Source: Allotamlana fucoidanivorans
GTDB lineage: Bacteria > Bacteroidota > Bacteroidia > Flavobacteriales > Flavobacteriaceae
Reading direction: 5' to 3'
Assembly (NCBI RefSeq): GCF_006265225.1
Contig: NZ_VDCS01000004.1
Coordinates: 246,267 to 310,266, forward strand
DNA: 64,000 bases
Every line of letters starts with the position of its first letter. The stretch's first letter is position 1. Under the pieces are notes generated by a model. It was not told the DNA's origin, ran no database searches, and worked only from the letters and a program-made list of their open reading frames with translations. Positions 19,119-29,242 of this stretch are shown piece after piece. The position numbers were made by a program, and so were the translations under genes.

Positions 19119-20567
19119 TTAATCTTTTAAATTATCATTTTCAATATTTTGATACTGCTGCATTTCTTTCTTAACAAGTATAGGTGTTCTAAAGCGATCC
19201 ATTCTGTCGGTATCGTATTTTTCAAATTGCTGTTGAAGCATCCAGAGTGGACGTTCTAAAGTTAATTCCCACGCAAAAAGTTTTTTGAACATGGCTCTTA
19301 GCCTTTCGGGTTCTTGTGACGCTAAATCTTTCTGTTCCGTACTATCTTTTGTTAAATCGTAAAGTTCAGCCGGTCTATCAGCAAAACGAATTAATTTCCA
19401 ATCATTGTGTCTATAAACGGCTCGTGCTTCCTTTTTCCAAAACATATCTTCATGAGGTCTGCCTTCCTTTTCCCCATTAACATAAGGAACCAAATCAACG
19501 CCATCAATATCTTCAAGTTCTGACATATTTCCTCCAGCAGCAGCATAAAAAGTAGGCAACCAATCTAAGGTACTTACAGGATAGTTATAAACAGTTCCTG
19601 GATCTAACTTTTTAGGCCATTTTATAAGATAAGGCACTCTAATTCCGCCCTCTAAGTGATTAGATTTTGTTCCACTTAAAGGCAAATTTAATGACGCATT
19701 TTTATCTGTAGGTCCGCCATTATCATTTGAAAACACAACAATTGTATTCTCGTCTAGACCTAACTCTTCAAGCTTAGCCATTACTCTACCACAAGCTCTA
19801 TCTAAAGCCAAGGTCATGGCGGCAACTTCCTTTCGTTTACCTTTTAAATTAGGAAACTTGGCCAAATCTTCTTCAGTAGCCTCCATAGGCGTATGAACCG
19901 CATTAAAGGCTAAATAAATGAAAAAAGGATTATTTTTATTACGCTCAATAAAAGCAACAGCTTCATCAGCAAAAACATCTGTTGCGTATCCATCTGGCTC
20001 TTCATAGTTTTCAAAATTACGCTCCATTTTATTGTCCTTATGAACCTTTTCCAAATTCTCATAACCGAAATAACTTCTGGCTCCTCCCCTAAAACCATAA
20101 AACTCATCAAAACCTCTTTTTAAAGGATGAAACCTATCAGCGTCACCTAAGTGCCATTTGCCATAAGCTGCATTGGTATACCCCAAGGTTTTTAAATAAT
20201 CTGCTATTGTTTTTTGATCTAAAGGCAAGCCCATATCATCCCCTAAGAATTTAGAACTAGGACTCATATAACCAGGAACATTTATCTCTCCATAACCAAA
20301 TCGCTGTTGGTATTTACCTGTTATCAACCCTGCTCTTGAAGGGCCACAGGTAGCATCGGTAACATAACCTTGAGTAAATTTAATTCCCGAAGCAGCAAGC
20401 TTATCTAAATTAGGTGTTTTCATTACAGTGCTACCTTGAAATCCGAAATCACCATAACCTGCATCATCAGCAAATAATACAATGATGTTAGGTTTTTCTT
20501 GAGCATTGATAGGGAATTGACAACTACATAAAGTTATCATTATGAAAAAAAACAAAAGCTTTTTCAT
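19119..20567 (-). CDS. S1-family (formylglycine) sulfatase
   Basis: About 482 aa from the start at 20567 ([16 protein letters not shown]; the upstream six codons are not signal-like). The signal ends in a possible lipobox, so it is periplasmic or membrane-anchored. The N-terminal metal site is [16 protein letters not shown]. The formylglycine site is Cys74 in [11 protein letters not shown] (C-x-P-S-R type), to be matured by an anSME not in this window. Further S1 landmarks are [55 protein letters not shown] and WKLIRF. It removes sulfate esters from polysaccharide or oligosaccharide, but the position and sugar cannot be deduced. It lies between GH2 and the remnant of another sulfatase. Confidence 0.94.
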   Translation of the reverse strand: MKKLLFFFIMITLCSCQFPINAQEKPNIIVLFADDAGYGDFGFQGSTVMKTPNLDKLAASGIKFTQGYVTDATCGPSRAGLITGKYQQRFGYGEINVPGYMSPSSKFLGDDMGLPLDQKTIADYLKTLGYTNAAYGKWHLGDADRFHPLKRGFDEFYGFRGGARSYFGYENLEKVHKDNKMERNFENYEEPDGYATDVFADEAVAFIERNKNNPFFIYLAFNAVHTPMEATEEDLAKFPNLKGKRKEVAAMTLALDRACGRVMAKLEELGLDENTIVVFSNDNGGPTDKNASLNLPLSGTKSNHLEGGIRVPYLIKWPKKLDPGTVYNYPVSTLDWLPTFYAAAGGNMSELEDIDGVDLVPYVNGEKEGRPHEDMFWKKEARAVYRHNDWKLIRFADRPAELYDLTKDSTEQKDLASQEPERLRAMFKKLFAWELTLERPLWMLQQQFEKYDTDRMDRFRTPILVKKEMQQYQNIENDNLKD

Positions 20568-21090
20568 TATATGTGTTTTAATCATTAAACAAATATGTTA
20601 CCGTTCTAAATTTTATGGATTTACTACCCATAAACTCTCTCTTTTATTAAAATTAAATAATTCATAATTAGCAAAGGAGACTTCTTCTAAATGAGCCAAA
20701 TCCTTTTTCTTCATTATAGATATTCATTAATTGTTTTACAAAGTTAGAAGGTATTAACTATTAAGATTAGACAAAATTTATCCTGTAGCGAATCAATTTT
20801 ATCCAAATTTACTAAAAAGAGAGGCTAAAAATAATAGTATTGAAGTTTCAAAAAAAACACATCCTTGAACCGTAATCTGGTCTTATATTTTACACGATTC
20901 TATCAACCTTAATTTGACTTAAAGACCTTAAAAACTAATGTTTAATTTCCTTGTTTATTATTTATATCTTTCCTGTTCTCATATTATTCTTCAACCAAAA
21001 ACCTCATCGAAACTAGGTCTTACTCTCGTAATTTAAATAATAGTCACAGCAAAAAAAATTTCATATCTATTATTGAAAATACAATATTAT
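20568..21090. other. Gene-poor gap between MFS and sulfatase genes
   Basis: 523 bp without an intact gene. It includes the decayed sulfatase tail at 20962-21030. The rest is AT-rich with no recognised terminator or repeat. The sulfatase promoter probably lies in the part next to 20567. Confidence 0.4.
20962..21030 (-). pseudogene. Decayed remnant of a second sulfatase C-terminus
   Basis: The minus strand around 20962-21030 matches the tail of the broken sulfatase at 15669-16115 over roughly 60 bp. The shared stretch is the one encoding N-x-D/FDEV-L-AE-x-QYENRK in the better copy, including an identical CGATGAGGTTTT core. Here a one-base insertion and stop codons destroy the frame. It is too short to classify alone, so the call rests on similarity to the other remnant. 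Confidence 0.5.
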
Positions 21091-22479
21091 TTAGATTTCA
21101 TTTTCTATTTCTTCTAAAGTCTTCCCTTTTGTTTCTGGTAATTTTTTCAAAATAAACAGAAACCCTAAAACACATATACCACTATATATATAGAAAGTTC
21201 CATAAGCACCTAAAGCTTCATTTAAAAGAGGAAATGTAAAAGTTAACATAAAACAAGCTATCCATAAGGCAAATGTTGCTAAGGACATAGCAATTCCTCT
21301 TATTTTATTAGGAAAAATCTCAGACAGAACCACCCATGTAATTGGAGCCAAAGACATAGAGTATATACCAATTGCCGTAATCACTAAAATAAGTACTGGT
21401 AGTCCTTTAAATTCAAAATAATATGTAGTCCCTAAAACTAAATAAACAATAGCAAGTCCTAAAGACCCCAAAAGCATTAGTTTTCTACGTCCCCAACTAT
21501 CTACAGTTTTCATAGCAACTAAAGTGAATATTAAGTTTACACTTCCCGTAATTACAATATTAAACAACATATCACCAACACTATAACCGGCCGCCGTAAA
21601 AATTTCTTGTGCATAATTAAAAATAATATTAATACCACACCATTGTTGAAAAACAGCAAGTACCAGACCTATAATTAGTATTCGCTTAACCTTAGAACTT
21701 TTAAAATCAGATAACGAAGGCTTTTCAGCACCTGAGTTTTGAAATGTGGATTTGATACTATTTAGTTCTTCAAAAGCATAATTATTACCGCCAATCTTTT
21801 TTAAAACCGCTAGTGCCTTTTCTTCCTTATTAAACTTAATTAAAAACCTCGGGCTCATAGGTATTAAAAACATCAAAACAAAAAATAAAATGGCAGGAAC
21901 CAATTCGGCTAAAAACATAATCCTCCAACCGGTTTGTCCATTCCATGAGTGCAGCAATTCTTCAGGTAAAACAGATTCAGGAATGGGCTCTGCTATTAAC
22001 CAGTTTACAATTTGAGCCGCCAAAATACCAATAACAATAGAAAGCTGATTTATAGATACAAATCTTCCTCTAAATTTAGCTGGAGCAACCTCGGCAATAT
22101 ACATGGGAGATATAGTTGAAGCCAACCCAATACCAATACCACCTATAACTCTATAGATAATAAAAAAACTAAAGTTATCCGCTAAACCCGTCCCTAAGGC
22201 TGAAATGGTAAATAGAACCGATGCTATAATGAGTGATTTTTTTCTACCCAGTAAATCAGAAATAAAACCAGAAAGAACAGCACCTAAAACACAGCCTAAT
22301 AAGGCACTACTCATTGCCCAGCCCTGCATCGAAGAATTGTTTGCTATTTGAAAAAACTGTTCATAAAAAGGCTTAGCCCCTCCAATAACAACCCAATCAT
22401 ACCCAAATAGAAGCCCTCCTAAGGCTGACACTAAAGATATAGCCGTTATGTATTTATAATTGAATGCTGTGTTAGCCAT
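21091..22479 (-). CDS. MFS sugar porter (sugar:H+ symporter family)
   Basis: 462 aa with 12 predicted membrane helices. Sugar-porter landmarks are present: GGLLFGYDWVVIGGA in helix 1, DLLGRKKSL in loop 2-3, YRVIGGIGIGLAS, PMYIAEVAPAKFRGR, the PMSPRFLIK variant of the loop 6-7 motif, a central QQWCGIN in helix 7, DSWGRRKLML, and the terminal PETKGKTLEEIE. It would carry a monosaccharide or small sugar acid across the inner membrane after periplasmic depolymerisation. The start lies 11 bp after the DUF5107/TPR gene stop, so the two genes are almost certainly co-transcribed and may act on the same sugar. The substrate is unknown. Confidence 0.93.
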   Translation of the reverse strand: MANTAFNYKYITAISLVSALGGLLFGYDWVVIGGAKPFYEQFFQIANNSSMQGWAMSSALLGCVLGAVLSGFISDLLGRKKSLIIASVLFTISALGTGLADNFSFFIIYRVIGGIGIGLASTISPMYIAEVAPAKFRGRFVSINQLSIVIGILAAQIVNWLIAEPIPESVLPEELLHSWNGQTGWRIMFLAELVPAILFFVLMFLIPMSPRFLIKFNKEEKALAVLKKIGGNNYAFEELNSIKSTFQNSGAEKPSLSDFKSSKVKRILIIGLVLAVFQQWCGINIIFNYAQEIFTAAGYSVGDMLFNIVITGSVNLIFTLVAMKTVDSWGRRKLMLLGSLGLAIVYLVLGTTYYFEFKGLPVLILVITAIGIYSMSLAPITWVVLSEIFPNKIRGIAMSLATFALWIACFMLTFTFPLLNEALGAYGTFYIYSGICVLGFLFILKKLPETKGKTLEEIENEI

Positions 22480-22490
22480 AAATTAAATTT

Positions 22491-25400
22491 TTAGTCTTGA
22501 TTTTCTAGAATTTCGTTTTTCGCAACACCAAGATGGTGCTCTTCTAATTGCTTAACAGCACTAAAATATTTGGTCGCACTATCAAAATCTTGTTTCCCTT
22601 TGCTCCCCAATGCCATCATGTAATTACAATGCACCTTATTCTTTTTATTCAAGTCCTCTTCCCAAACCATTAAATCTGGTAAAGACACCGCAAAATAATC
22701 GACTCTTATGTCATCATTTAGATGTGTTTTTCCGAAGTTAATTAATTTATCAAATCTAGAATGAGCTGCCTCAGGATTATTCAATTTTAATAATGCCAAC
22801 CCTTGGTAATAGATTGTATCTGGTTGTTGATCGTTATAAAACCAAGCAATTGCAGGATCACTTAAACCTTCAGAAGCCAAAGTCCAATAGAAATTTGATT
22901 GTTCAGTCTCACCTAATTTTTCGTAGGCACAGCCTAAATAATAATCAATTTCATTTTCTTGAGCTCCTGTTAGTTTGCCTTCTCCAAGATTATGTGGAAA
23001 CACTTTAGATTCTTGCAAATATTTAATTGAAGTTTTGTAATCCTCTTTATTATAGGCCTCCTGCGCAAGTCCTAGTAAACTATTAACATAAGCTGTAGTA
23101 ACTTTGCCTTCGCCTCCTTCCCATGGATGAAAAATTCTATTTTTTAACAAATTATAGGCTTTTAGATAATCTTTTGTCAAAATATGTAGATATACATATT
23201 CAATGTATAAATCGTCTCTTTGGTAAACTAATTCACTATGGGCTTGATACATGTCTATTCTAAAATCTGTAGCTTTGCCAAGCAATTTATACAATTGATC
23301 TAATTCCATAAAAACTCTAGCATCAGATTGGTCTAAATTAAATGCTCTTTCCATAAATTCAAATGCTCTATTTGCATCCTTTAACTTATTGTAATAAGCT
23401 AAAGCCAAATTTCTTTGAACCGTTGGAAAACCAGCAAAATTTGTAACTGATAACTCCCAAGAAGTTATGGCCTCATCATACTGCCTAAAATTGTACCACA
23501 GGTTACCCAAATAATAAGGTGCTTTGGATACTTTTGGATTTAATTTAATTACATTATTTAACGCCAGAACTGCTTCTAATCTATTGGGAAAGCAATAGCT
23601 AGGATCACACTTTTCAGCCGCTTCAATGGTTTTTACTGCCTCTTCAATATTACCAGACAGATTTAGAAACCATGATTTGTAATATAACGCCATTGGATAT
23701 ATTACGTCTTGTTGACCGATACCGAGATCAAGTAACTCGATGGCCTCGCTGTAAAGGCCAGCATCAGCATAGTCTAATGCAATTTCAATATAATTATGAA
23801 TATCAATGCGCATTAAACTTTTTAATGGATCAATTGCTTCTACATTTCCTAAAAGGTACGATTCAAAATACATCCCGAAATTAAACTTATCTAATGTTAT
23901 GGAATCGTTTATTAAAGCTAATGCTTCACTTGTTCTACTCAGGTTTCTAAGTATGGCGACTTTTAAATGTCTAGCTTTATGATTATGCCAATTCCGCACT
24001 AAGGATCTATCAACAGTATCTAATGCTGAAGTATAATCTCCTTTTTTCGTATCGAGTAAGGCTATTTGAAAATACCCCGAATCCATATAGGCCGAATTCC
24101 AAACAGATTTGTAAAATGCATCATAAGCTTCTTCTAGCTTTCCTTGGTACTTTAATGACAATCCTAAATTAAATAGAGGTTCTCCATCATAAGGGTTAGG
24201 GTTTCTTAAAATCTGTCGTTCATATGCTTTTTGAAAATAGCTTTTAGAAGCTTCAAATTGACCATTTCTTAATAACCACAATCCCAGAGCATTATTACAT
24301 CTAATATCTTCTGGGTCTCTGCGTAATGCTTCTTTATAATAAGGTATTGGACTATATGTTGCATGCCTATACTGCTCTAAATGCAAACCGTTTAAATATA
24401 GCTCCTCATTAGTCTCAATCGCTTTTGGATCTTTAGCTGGTTTTGCCGCCTCAGGAATTTCAGCCTCATTTTGGGTTTCAACCTTCCAATCAATTAAGGT
24501 AATCCCAGATTCTGAGCGGACAGATATTTGATAACCGTTTTTATCTAAATTCTTATCAAATCTAATCTCATTACTATATACGCTTGCTGGTTTTAAATTG
24601 GTAACCTCTTCAAATAAAACCTTTCCTTTGTAAGTAATTTTAACAGTCGCATTCTTAAAAACACCTGTACTATATACTTTAAATGCCATCAATTCCCCTA
24701 AAAATTCCAAGTTAACCATAGCATCTTTGGAGGCATTTTTTATGACACCTAAATCTTGGTAAGGCATAAAATACTGAGTAAATGTTTTTTCCTCATACGG
24801 CATTAGCCAAGAAAAATCAGGTTGATTGTCTGTATAGACACCGCACATCAATTCAATATACGGACCATTCTCATCTGTGAGGTTTCTATCCCAGGCTTTA
24901 CCAAAATCGCCACTACCCCATGTCCATTGTTTTTTCCCAGGGGACACATGATGATTTGCTACATGAAGCAAGCCGCCTCTTGAATCGTGTTCATAACCAC
25001 CAACAAAGTTGTAATTAGATTTTATGGCCATGTATGACGTTGGAACGGGAATGTTTTTGTAGCGCGAAATATCAGTACCTGGAGAATAATCAAACTTATA
25101 GTACTCACCTTTAGCAATTGGAAACTCTGACACGTCTCTTTTTCCATGATCGAAAACGGCATTTACATCAGGGGGAAACACAGATTGATAGTCATCATTT
25201 ACCGCAACAGCCGGATTTGCCCACCATAAAAAACTTTGTGGCTGGGAAGTTCTATTGTACAATTTTGCGTTAATTTCCAAATAAGCTTTGTTTGGATATA
25301 ATCTAAAACCTGCCATACCCTTTGTTCTAGACATACGTTCTATTTCACTACACCAAACGGTCTTACTACCATCTTCGTGTTCCTCGATAGAAAAATCTAC

Positions 25401-25787
25401 TGGACTATAAGTACTAGGTCTATGGTGTTGTGGCCAATTAAACTCAATACCTCCTGAAATCCACGGTCCTGTTAAACCAACCAAAGCGGGTTTTATAACC
25501 TCATTATGATAGACAAAATGCCTGTTTTTTATTTTATCAAAAGCCATTTGAACTCTTCCTCCAAGCTCTGGCAATATCATAATCTTTATGTAGTCGTTTT
25601 CTAGATAACAAGCAATCCATTCTTTATCTATTTTTTCATCGCTTATTTTTTCCACAACAGGATAAGGATATACCTTACCACTACTTCCTTGATAAATTCT
25701 TTTTTCTAAAAAAATTGGATTCTTTTCAGGCGAACCAACTTCATATGTTGGTATTACTACTTTTTCAGACCAAACTTTTACTTCCAT
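22491..25787 (-). CDS. DUF5107 domain protein with C-terminal TPR repeats, cytoplasmic
   Basis: 1098 aa without a signal peptide, so cytoplasmic. Residues about 1-420 form a DUF5107-type beta-sandwich related in fold to aldose mutarotase-like domains, with ILPELGGRVQMAFDK, GPWISGGIEFNWPQHHRPST and WWANPAVAVNDDYQSVFPP as conserved blocks rich in His, Asp and Trp. Residues about 460-1090 are a solenoid of tetratricopeptide repeats (for example NALGLWLLRNGQFEASKSYF and LFNLGLSLKYQGKLEEAY). The gene precedes the sugar porter by 11 bp. No function is established to my knowledge. The Glu/His-rich blocks would fit a cytosolic sugar-acting enzyme. The domain call is fairly sure and the function unknown. 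Confidence 0.85.
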   Translation of the reverse strand: MEVKVWSEKVVIPTYEVGSPEKNPIFLEKRIYQGSSGKVYPYPVVEKISDEKIDKEWIACYLENDYIKIMILPELGGRVQMAFDKIKNRHFVYHNEVIKPALVGLTGPWISGGIEFNWPQHHRPSTYSPVDFSIEEHEDGSKTVWCSEIERMSRTKGMAGFRLYPNKAYLEINAKLYNRTSQPQSFLWWANPAVAVNDDYQSVFPPDVNAVFDHGKRDVSEFPIAKGEYYKFDYSPGTDISRYKNIPVPTSYMAIKSNYNFVGGYEHDSRGGLLHVANHHVSPGKKQWTWGSGDFGKAWDRNLTDENGPYIELMCGVYTDNQPDFSWLMPYEEKTFTQYFMPYQDLGVIKNASKDAMVNLEFLGELMAFKVYSTGVFKNATVKITYKGKVLFEEVTNLKPASVYSNEIRFDKNLDKNGYQISVRSESGITLIDWKVETQNEAEIPEAAKPAKDPKAIETNEELYLNGLHLEQYRHATYSPIPYYKEALRRDPEDIRCNNALGLWLLRNGQFEASKSYFQKAYERQILRNPNPYDGEPLFNLGLSLKYQGKLEEAYDAFYKSVWNSAYMDSGYFQIALLDTKKGDYTSALDTVDRSLVRNWHNHKARHLKVAILRNLSRTSEALALINDSITLDKFNFGMYFESYLLGNVEAIDPLKSLMRIDIHNYIEIALDYADAGLYSEAIELLDLGIGQQDVIYPMALYYKSWFLNLSGNIEEAVKTIEAAEKCDPSYCFPNRLEAVLALNNVIKLNPKVSKAPYYLGNLWYNFRQYDEAITSWELSVTNFAGFPTVQRNLALAYYNKLKDANRAFEFMERAFNLDQSDARVFMELDQLYKLLGKATDFRIDMYQAHSELVYQRDDLYIEYVYLHILTKDYLKAYNLLKNRIFHPWEGGEGKVTTAYVNSLLGLAQEAYNKEDYKTSIKYLQESKVFPHNLGEGKLTGAQENEIDYYLGCAYEKLGETEQSNFYWTLASEGLSDPAIAWFYNDQQPDTIYYQGLALLKLNNPEAAHSRFDKLINFGKTHLNDDIRVDYFAVSLPDLMVWEEDLNKKNKVHCNYMMALGSKGKQDFDSATKYFSAVKQLEEHHLGVAKNEILENQD

Positions 25788-26188
25788 TTTTATTACTAAT
25801 AAATGATTATTTTACTTAGATATCTTTATTTCAAACTAAACTACCATGCAAGAAATAAAACTAAACCTCTAAAGACATTACACCTTGATTAAGACTCACC
25901 ATCTGCAACTCAAAATTAAAATGAAATAGAATTGTTGTAAAATTACATACATTTACAACTTCAAAAAATAGATGATATTATGGATTTAATGGATTATATT
26001 CTTATTTCTCCATGAATATAGTTTTATAAAAACAAATAGATTGAACAGAACACACTCAAACCAAACGCTAATAATAGTCAATAGCCAGCCAAGAAACCTT
26101 GTATAAATTCTGCTAAGACCAAAAAAGCTTTTCTTTACTAACTTAAAAGAACGCTCCATAACAAAGAAACACATCTAACGGTGTCACG
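25788..26188. other. 401-bp gap upstream of the DUF5107-MFS operon
   Basis: AT-rich, and should hold the promoter of the DUF5107-MFS pair on its left side. A 62-codon minus-strand frame at 25986-26174 has hydrophobic composition but no family features and is not called as a gene. No clear terminator for the beta-helix gene was found beyond a short TAACG/CGTTA inverted repeat at 26176-26191. Confidence 0.4.
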
Positions 26189-29100
26189 TTATTGCTTAAT
26201 AAATCTTTTTATTGTTGTTTGATTCTCCAATTTTAACTTGATATAATAAATACCACGAGAAAAATTACTCACATCAATACTCCTATCATAATCCATACTT
26301 TTTCGGGATAATATTATTCTTCCCAAATTATCAATAATATCAATATCAACTTTATCATTTCTGAACACCCCTTCTAAATTGATATATAGTGATGTCTCTG
26401 CTGGATTGGGATAAATCTGAACTAGATTTAAGTCTCCTTGATTTTCAGGTATCATTAGTGCATCGCCATTTCTTGTAGCTTTTATTCTTGTCACTACCCA
26501 ATTCGGATCAGTGCCTCCTTCATCTGAAAACTCAAGTGTTAATTTTCCATCTATAACATCCACATCAAAAACTTCATTCAAAAACTGTTTAGCATCTCTA
26601 TTTATACCCGTTTTCTGAACAACACCTTCGGCCTTTATTTGCATATTATCACGTGCAATCTCCTTGTCGCCCAAGGTGATTACAACCTTCCAATTACCAT
26701 CTACCACCCTTGCTTCAAACACTTTCGCATCGGCAGAAGTCACAAAGTCTCTATTTAATGCGTTAACACCAGGCTCTGCACCTCTGTCTAAAGACTCCAG
26801 TCCGGTTGAATCTACCCATCCAAAATTAATTCCAGTGGTAATATCTGAAACTCTTGTATAGTCAGTAAACACAACAGATGACGGTGTACCTAAATCAAAT
26901 AAATATTCAATAGCTTCAGAAATTTCAGGTAATATATTAGCACATGGAATCGTTGCATAAACCATTACTCCGGTATTATAATATAATCGATCATTAATGG
27001 TATTATAATTATAACTAGCACTAGGGTTATGAGCATCTTGACCATCAAAACGCAACTTAATATTACGCCTATAAATATTCTTATTAGGCACAGCACATCG
27101 ATAATCATCTAGATAAAGTCCTATATTTTGAAACGGAATACTAGGAGCATAAGCTGGTCGTGGCTCCTTAAACTTAAAACTTAAACTGTTCGGGTCCTCA
27201 AAAAGACTTAATGTAATGGATTGGCTTCCTGAAACACTAGCCGCATCGCCTTTTTGAATATCAACATTTTTGCTACCAAAAAACATGTTTCCTGTGTAAT
27301 AACACCTGTAGTCACTAAACTTCTTATTAGTAATATAAGCATTCATAACATTTTGGAATCGAGGGTATAAATTAAACCAATCGGGATCTATTTTCGTATT
27401 CCAATTATCGACGGTTAGGTTAGTTTGCCAATTTGACAAGCCTATGTCCTTCAACATACGTCCTATATAATTACTCTTATCATTTGACACCGGATTAGTT
27501 GTTAAATAATCCATAGCTGTGTTATAGGTTGAGATTGAAGTTCCACTTCTTATGCCTGTATAAGACTCCAAAACAACATTTCTAAGTACATCATGACCAG
27601 CTCCTTTATTTGTTTTAATAGTTTCCCATCCTGCTTTGTAAAATACATTTTCTTCTATTGTTTCTCCGCCATCCACGTCATCAGAAAAAAACGCAGCTCT
27701 ACCCAATAAAGAAGGCACACTCATAAGATGATGCACAAAATTATGCTTTAAAGTATTTCCATAAGTCCAAACAGCATTACCTGTATAAATAGCCCCACCA
27801 TCCCCTTCTTCAATACCTACATTGAAAATTTCATTTCTTTCAAAAGTATGATTGAAACCGCTATGGGTTATGGGCTGCCCATTCATATTATGCACTAAAT
27901 TATTTATAAACTTATTACCCTTACCGTTTACACCACATGCTTTACCGTAAAAGTCCTTTGAAAAAACTTGAGTAAAGTGACAATTTTCAATACTATTATT
28001 TCCTGGGGGACTAGATTTAGTTGGCTTATTGCCACCACCATACAACCTTGTTGCATTTGGAATATCATAAAAATCACAGCTTAAAACCTTACTATTAGAG
28101 ACATCATGCCAAAAATTTAAGGCAGTGATTGGTTCAGCAATAAACCTAAAACGTACTCCAGCCACTCTAATATTATCACTTGCACCCTCCACGTTTATTG
28201 CACCATCACCATTATTACCACTTCCTACATTTTGAATGGTTATTTTCTCTATTGTAATGTCGTTGGCATTATTAATTTGAAAAAGTTGAGGTCCTGCCCA
28301 AACGCCTATCTTAGTAGATGCATCTAAAATTTCATCAAACCAAACATATAACCTGTTATCATCAGTATCAAAATACCATTCCCCAGGCTCATCTAATTCA
28401 CATAGCATATTATAAATAAAAACACGCCTTATCTTACTATTGGCACCTCCACTAGCAAGCCCATACCTAGAACCATCTACTAATTTAATCTCCCCACTAC
28501 CAGATGCTACCGAAAAAACCCTGTTAGTTTCTTTTAACCAAACAGCTGTAAAATACCCTCGAACTCCTACTCTTTCTGTTCTCGCAGCTTCTGCACTCCA
28601 TTTAGAAAAGTCTGGTGACGTTTCTAACAATCTAAACGCTCCCCCTTTGGGATTGGAATAATCTCCCAAATGTGTTTTCGAAGCATTCCATGTTACCTCA
28701 CCGCTTGTATTGATTGTATTATTATTAAAGGTAGCATATCCAAGATTTGGAAACCTAGCTAAGGTTTTCATTTTATCATTTATTGAAATTTGAGCAGTTG
28801 ATTTTGTTAATAATGCTATAATCTGGTTATCAGTAACTACAGTAGACTTTATACGTCCTGGACTCGCTGCGCTAGCATGCAGTTTACCAAGTAAAACTGG
28901 ATCTACAACATCGGTAAACCCCTCTGGGTCTATAAACTTGCTTCCATCAAAAATCACCAATTCATCATTATAGCCGCTAATTTTTAGACCACTATCTTGA
29001 CTATCAAGGTTACAAGTGGCATCATAGTTATATCTTCCTCCTCGAATCCATATTCTTTTAGCACCTGTAATCCTGGCTCTATCTCGCGCGCCAATTATTG

Positions 29101-29242
29101 TGGCTAGAGGACTATCTACGCTCCCTGTATTACTATCACTACCTGCTTCAGAAACAAAAATTTCTGTTACTTGAGCACTAGCATAACTTGATAATATAAA
29201 ATATAAAATTAAAATTGTATATGAGTATTTCTTTTTACGCAT
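26189..29242 (-). CDS. T9SS-secreted right-handed beta-helix protein (pectate-lyase-like fold) with C-terminal sorting domain
   Basis: About 1017 aa from the start at 29242 (MRKKKYSYTILILYFILSSYASA is a signal peptide; the frame extends 21 codons further without signal character). The N-terminus (IFVSEAGSDSNTGSVDSPLATI) opens a right-handed beta-helix of Asn-rich turns (about 25-640, with NNSIENCHFTQV and NLVHNMNGQPITHSG). A malectin/CBM-like sandwich is at about 800-935 (INFGW, RDNMQIKAEGV). A type A T9SS sorting domain ends the protein (IYPNPAETSLYINL to IKRFIKQ). It is thus exported to the cell surface or medium. The beta-helix part shares LDEPGEWYFD and other blocks with the enzyme at 61130-63562 and with GH141-like proteins. 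A hydrolase or lyase role is possible and the substrate is unknown. Confidence 0.85.
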   Translation of the reverse strand: MRKKKYSYTILILYFILSSYASAQVTEIFVSEAGSDSNTGSVDSPLATIIGARDRARITGAKRIWIRGGRYNYDATCNLDSQDSGLKISGYNDELVIFDGSKFIDPEGFTDVVDPVLLGKLHASAASPGRIKSTVVTDNQIIALLTKSTAQISINDKMKTLARFPNLGYATFNNNTINTSGEVTWNASKTHLGDYSNPKGGAFRLLETSPDFSKWSAEAARTERVGVRGYFTAVWLKETNRVFSVASGSGEIKLVDGSRYGLASGGANSKIRRVFIYNMLCELDEPGEWYFDTDDNRLYVWFDEILDASTKIGVWAGPQLFQINNANDITIEKITIQNVGSGNNGDGAINVEGASDNIRVAGVRFRFIAEPITALNFWHDVSNSKVLSCDFYDIPNATRLYGGGNKPTKSSPPGNNSIENCHFTQVFSKDFYGKACGVNGKGNKFINNLVHNMNGQPITHSGFNHTFERNEIFNVGIEEGDGGAIYTGNAVWTYGNTLKHNFVHHLMSVPSLLGRAAFFSDDVDGGETIEENVFYKAGWETIKTNKGAGHDVLRNVVLESYTGIRSGTSISTYNTAMDYLTTNPVSNDKSNYIGRMLKDIGLSNWQTNLTVDNWNTKIDPDWFNLYPRFQNVMNAYITNKKFSDYRCYYTGNMFFGSKNVDIQKGDAASVSGSQSITLSLFEDPNSLSFKFKEPRPAYAPSIPFQNIGLYLDDYRCAVPNKNIYRRNIKLRFDGQDAHNPSASYNYNTINDRLYYNTGVMVYATIPCANILPEISEAIEYLFDLGTPSSVVFTDYTRVSDITTGINFGWVDSTGLESLDRGAEPGVNALNRDFVTSADAKVFEARVVDGNWKVVITLGDKEIARDNMQIKAEGVVQKTGINRDAKQFLNEVFDVDVIDGKLTLEFSDEGGTDPNWVVTRIKATRNGDALMIPENQGDLNLVQIYPNPAETSLYINLEGVFRNDKVDIDIIDNLGRIILSRKSMDYDRSIDVSNFSRGIYYIKLKLENQTTIKRFIKQ

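Noticed and set aside
25986..26174. 62-codon minus-strand ORF with hydrophobic composition
   Set aside because: No family motif, atypical composition and no support from context; it is most likely chance in AT-rich DNA.
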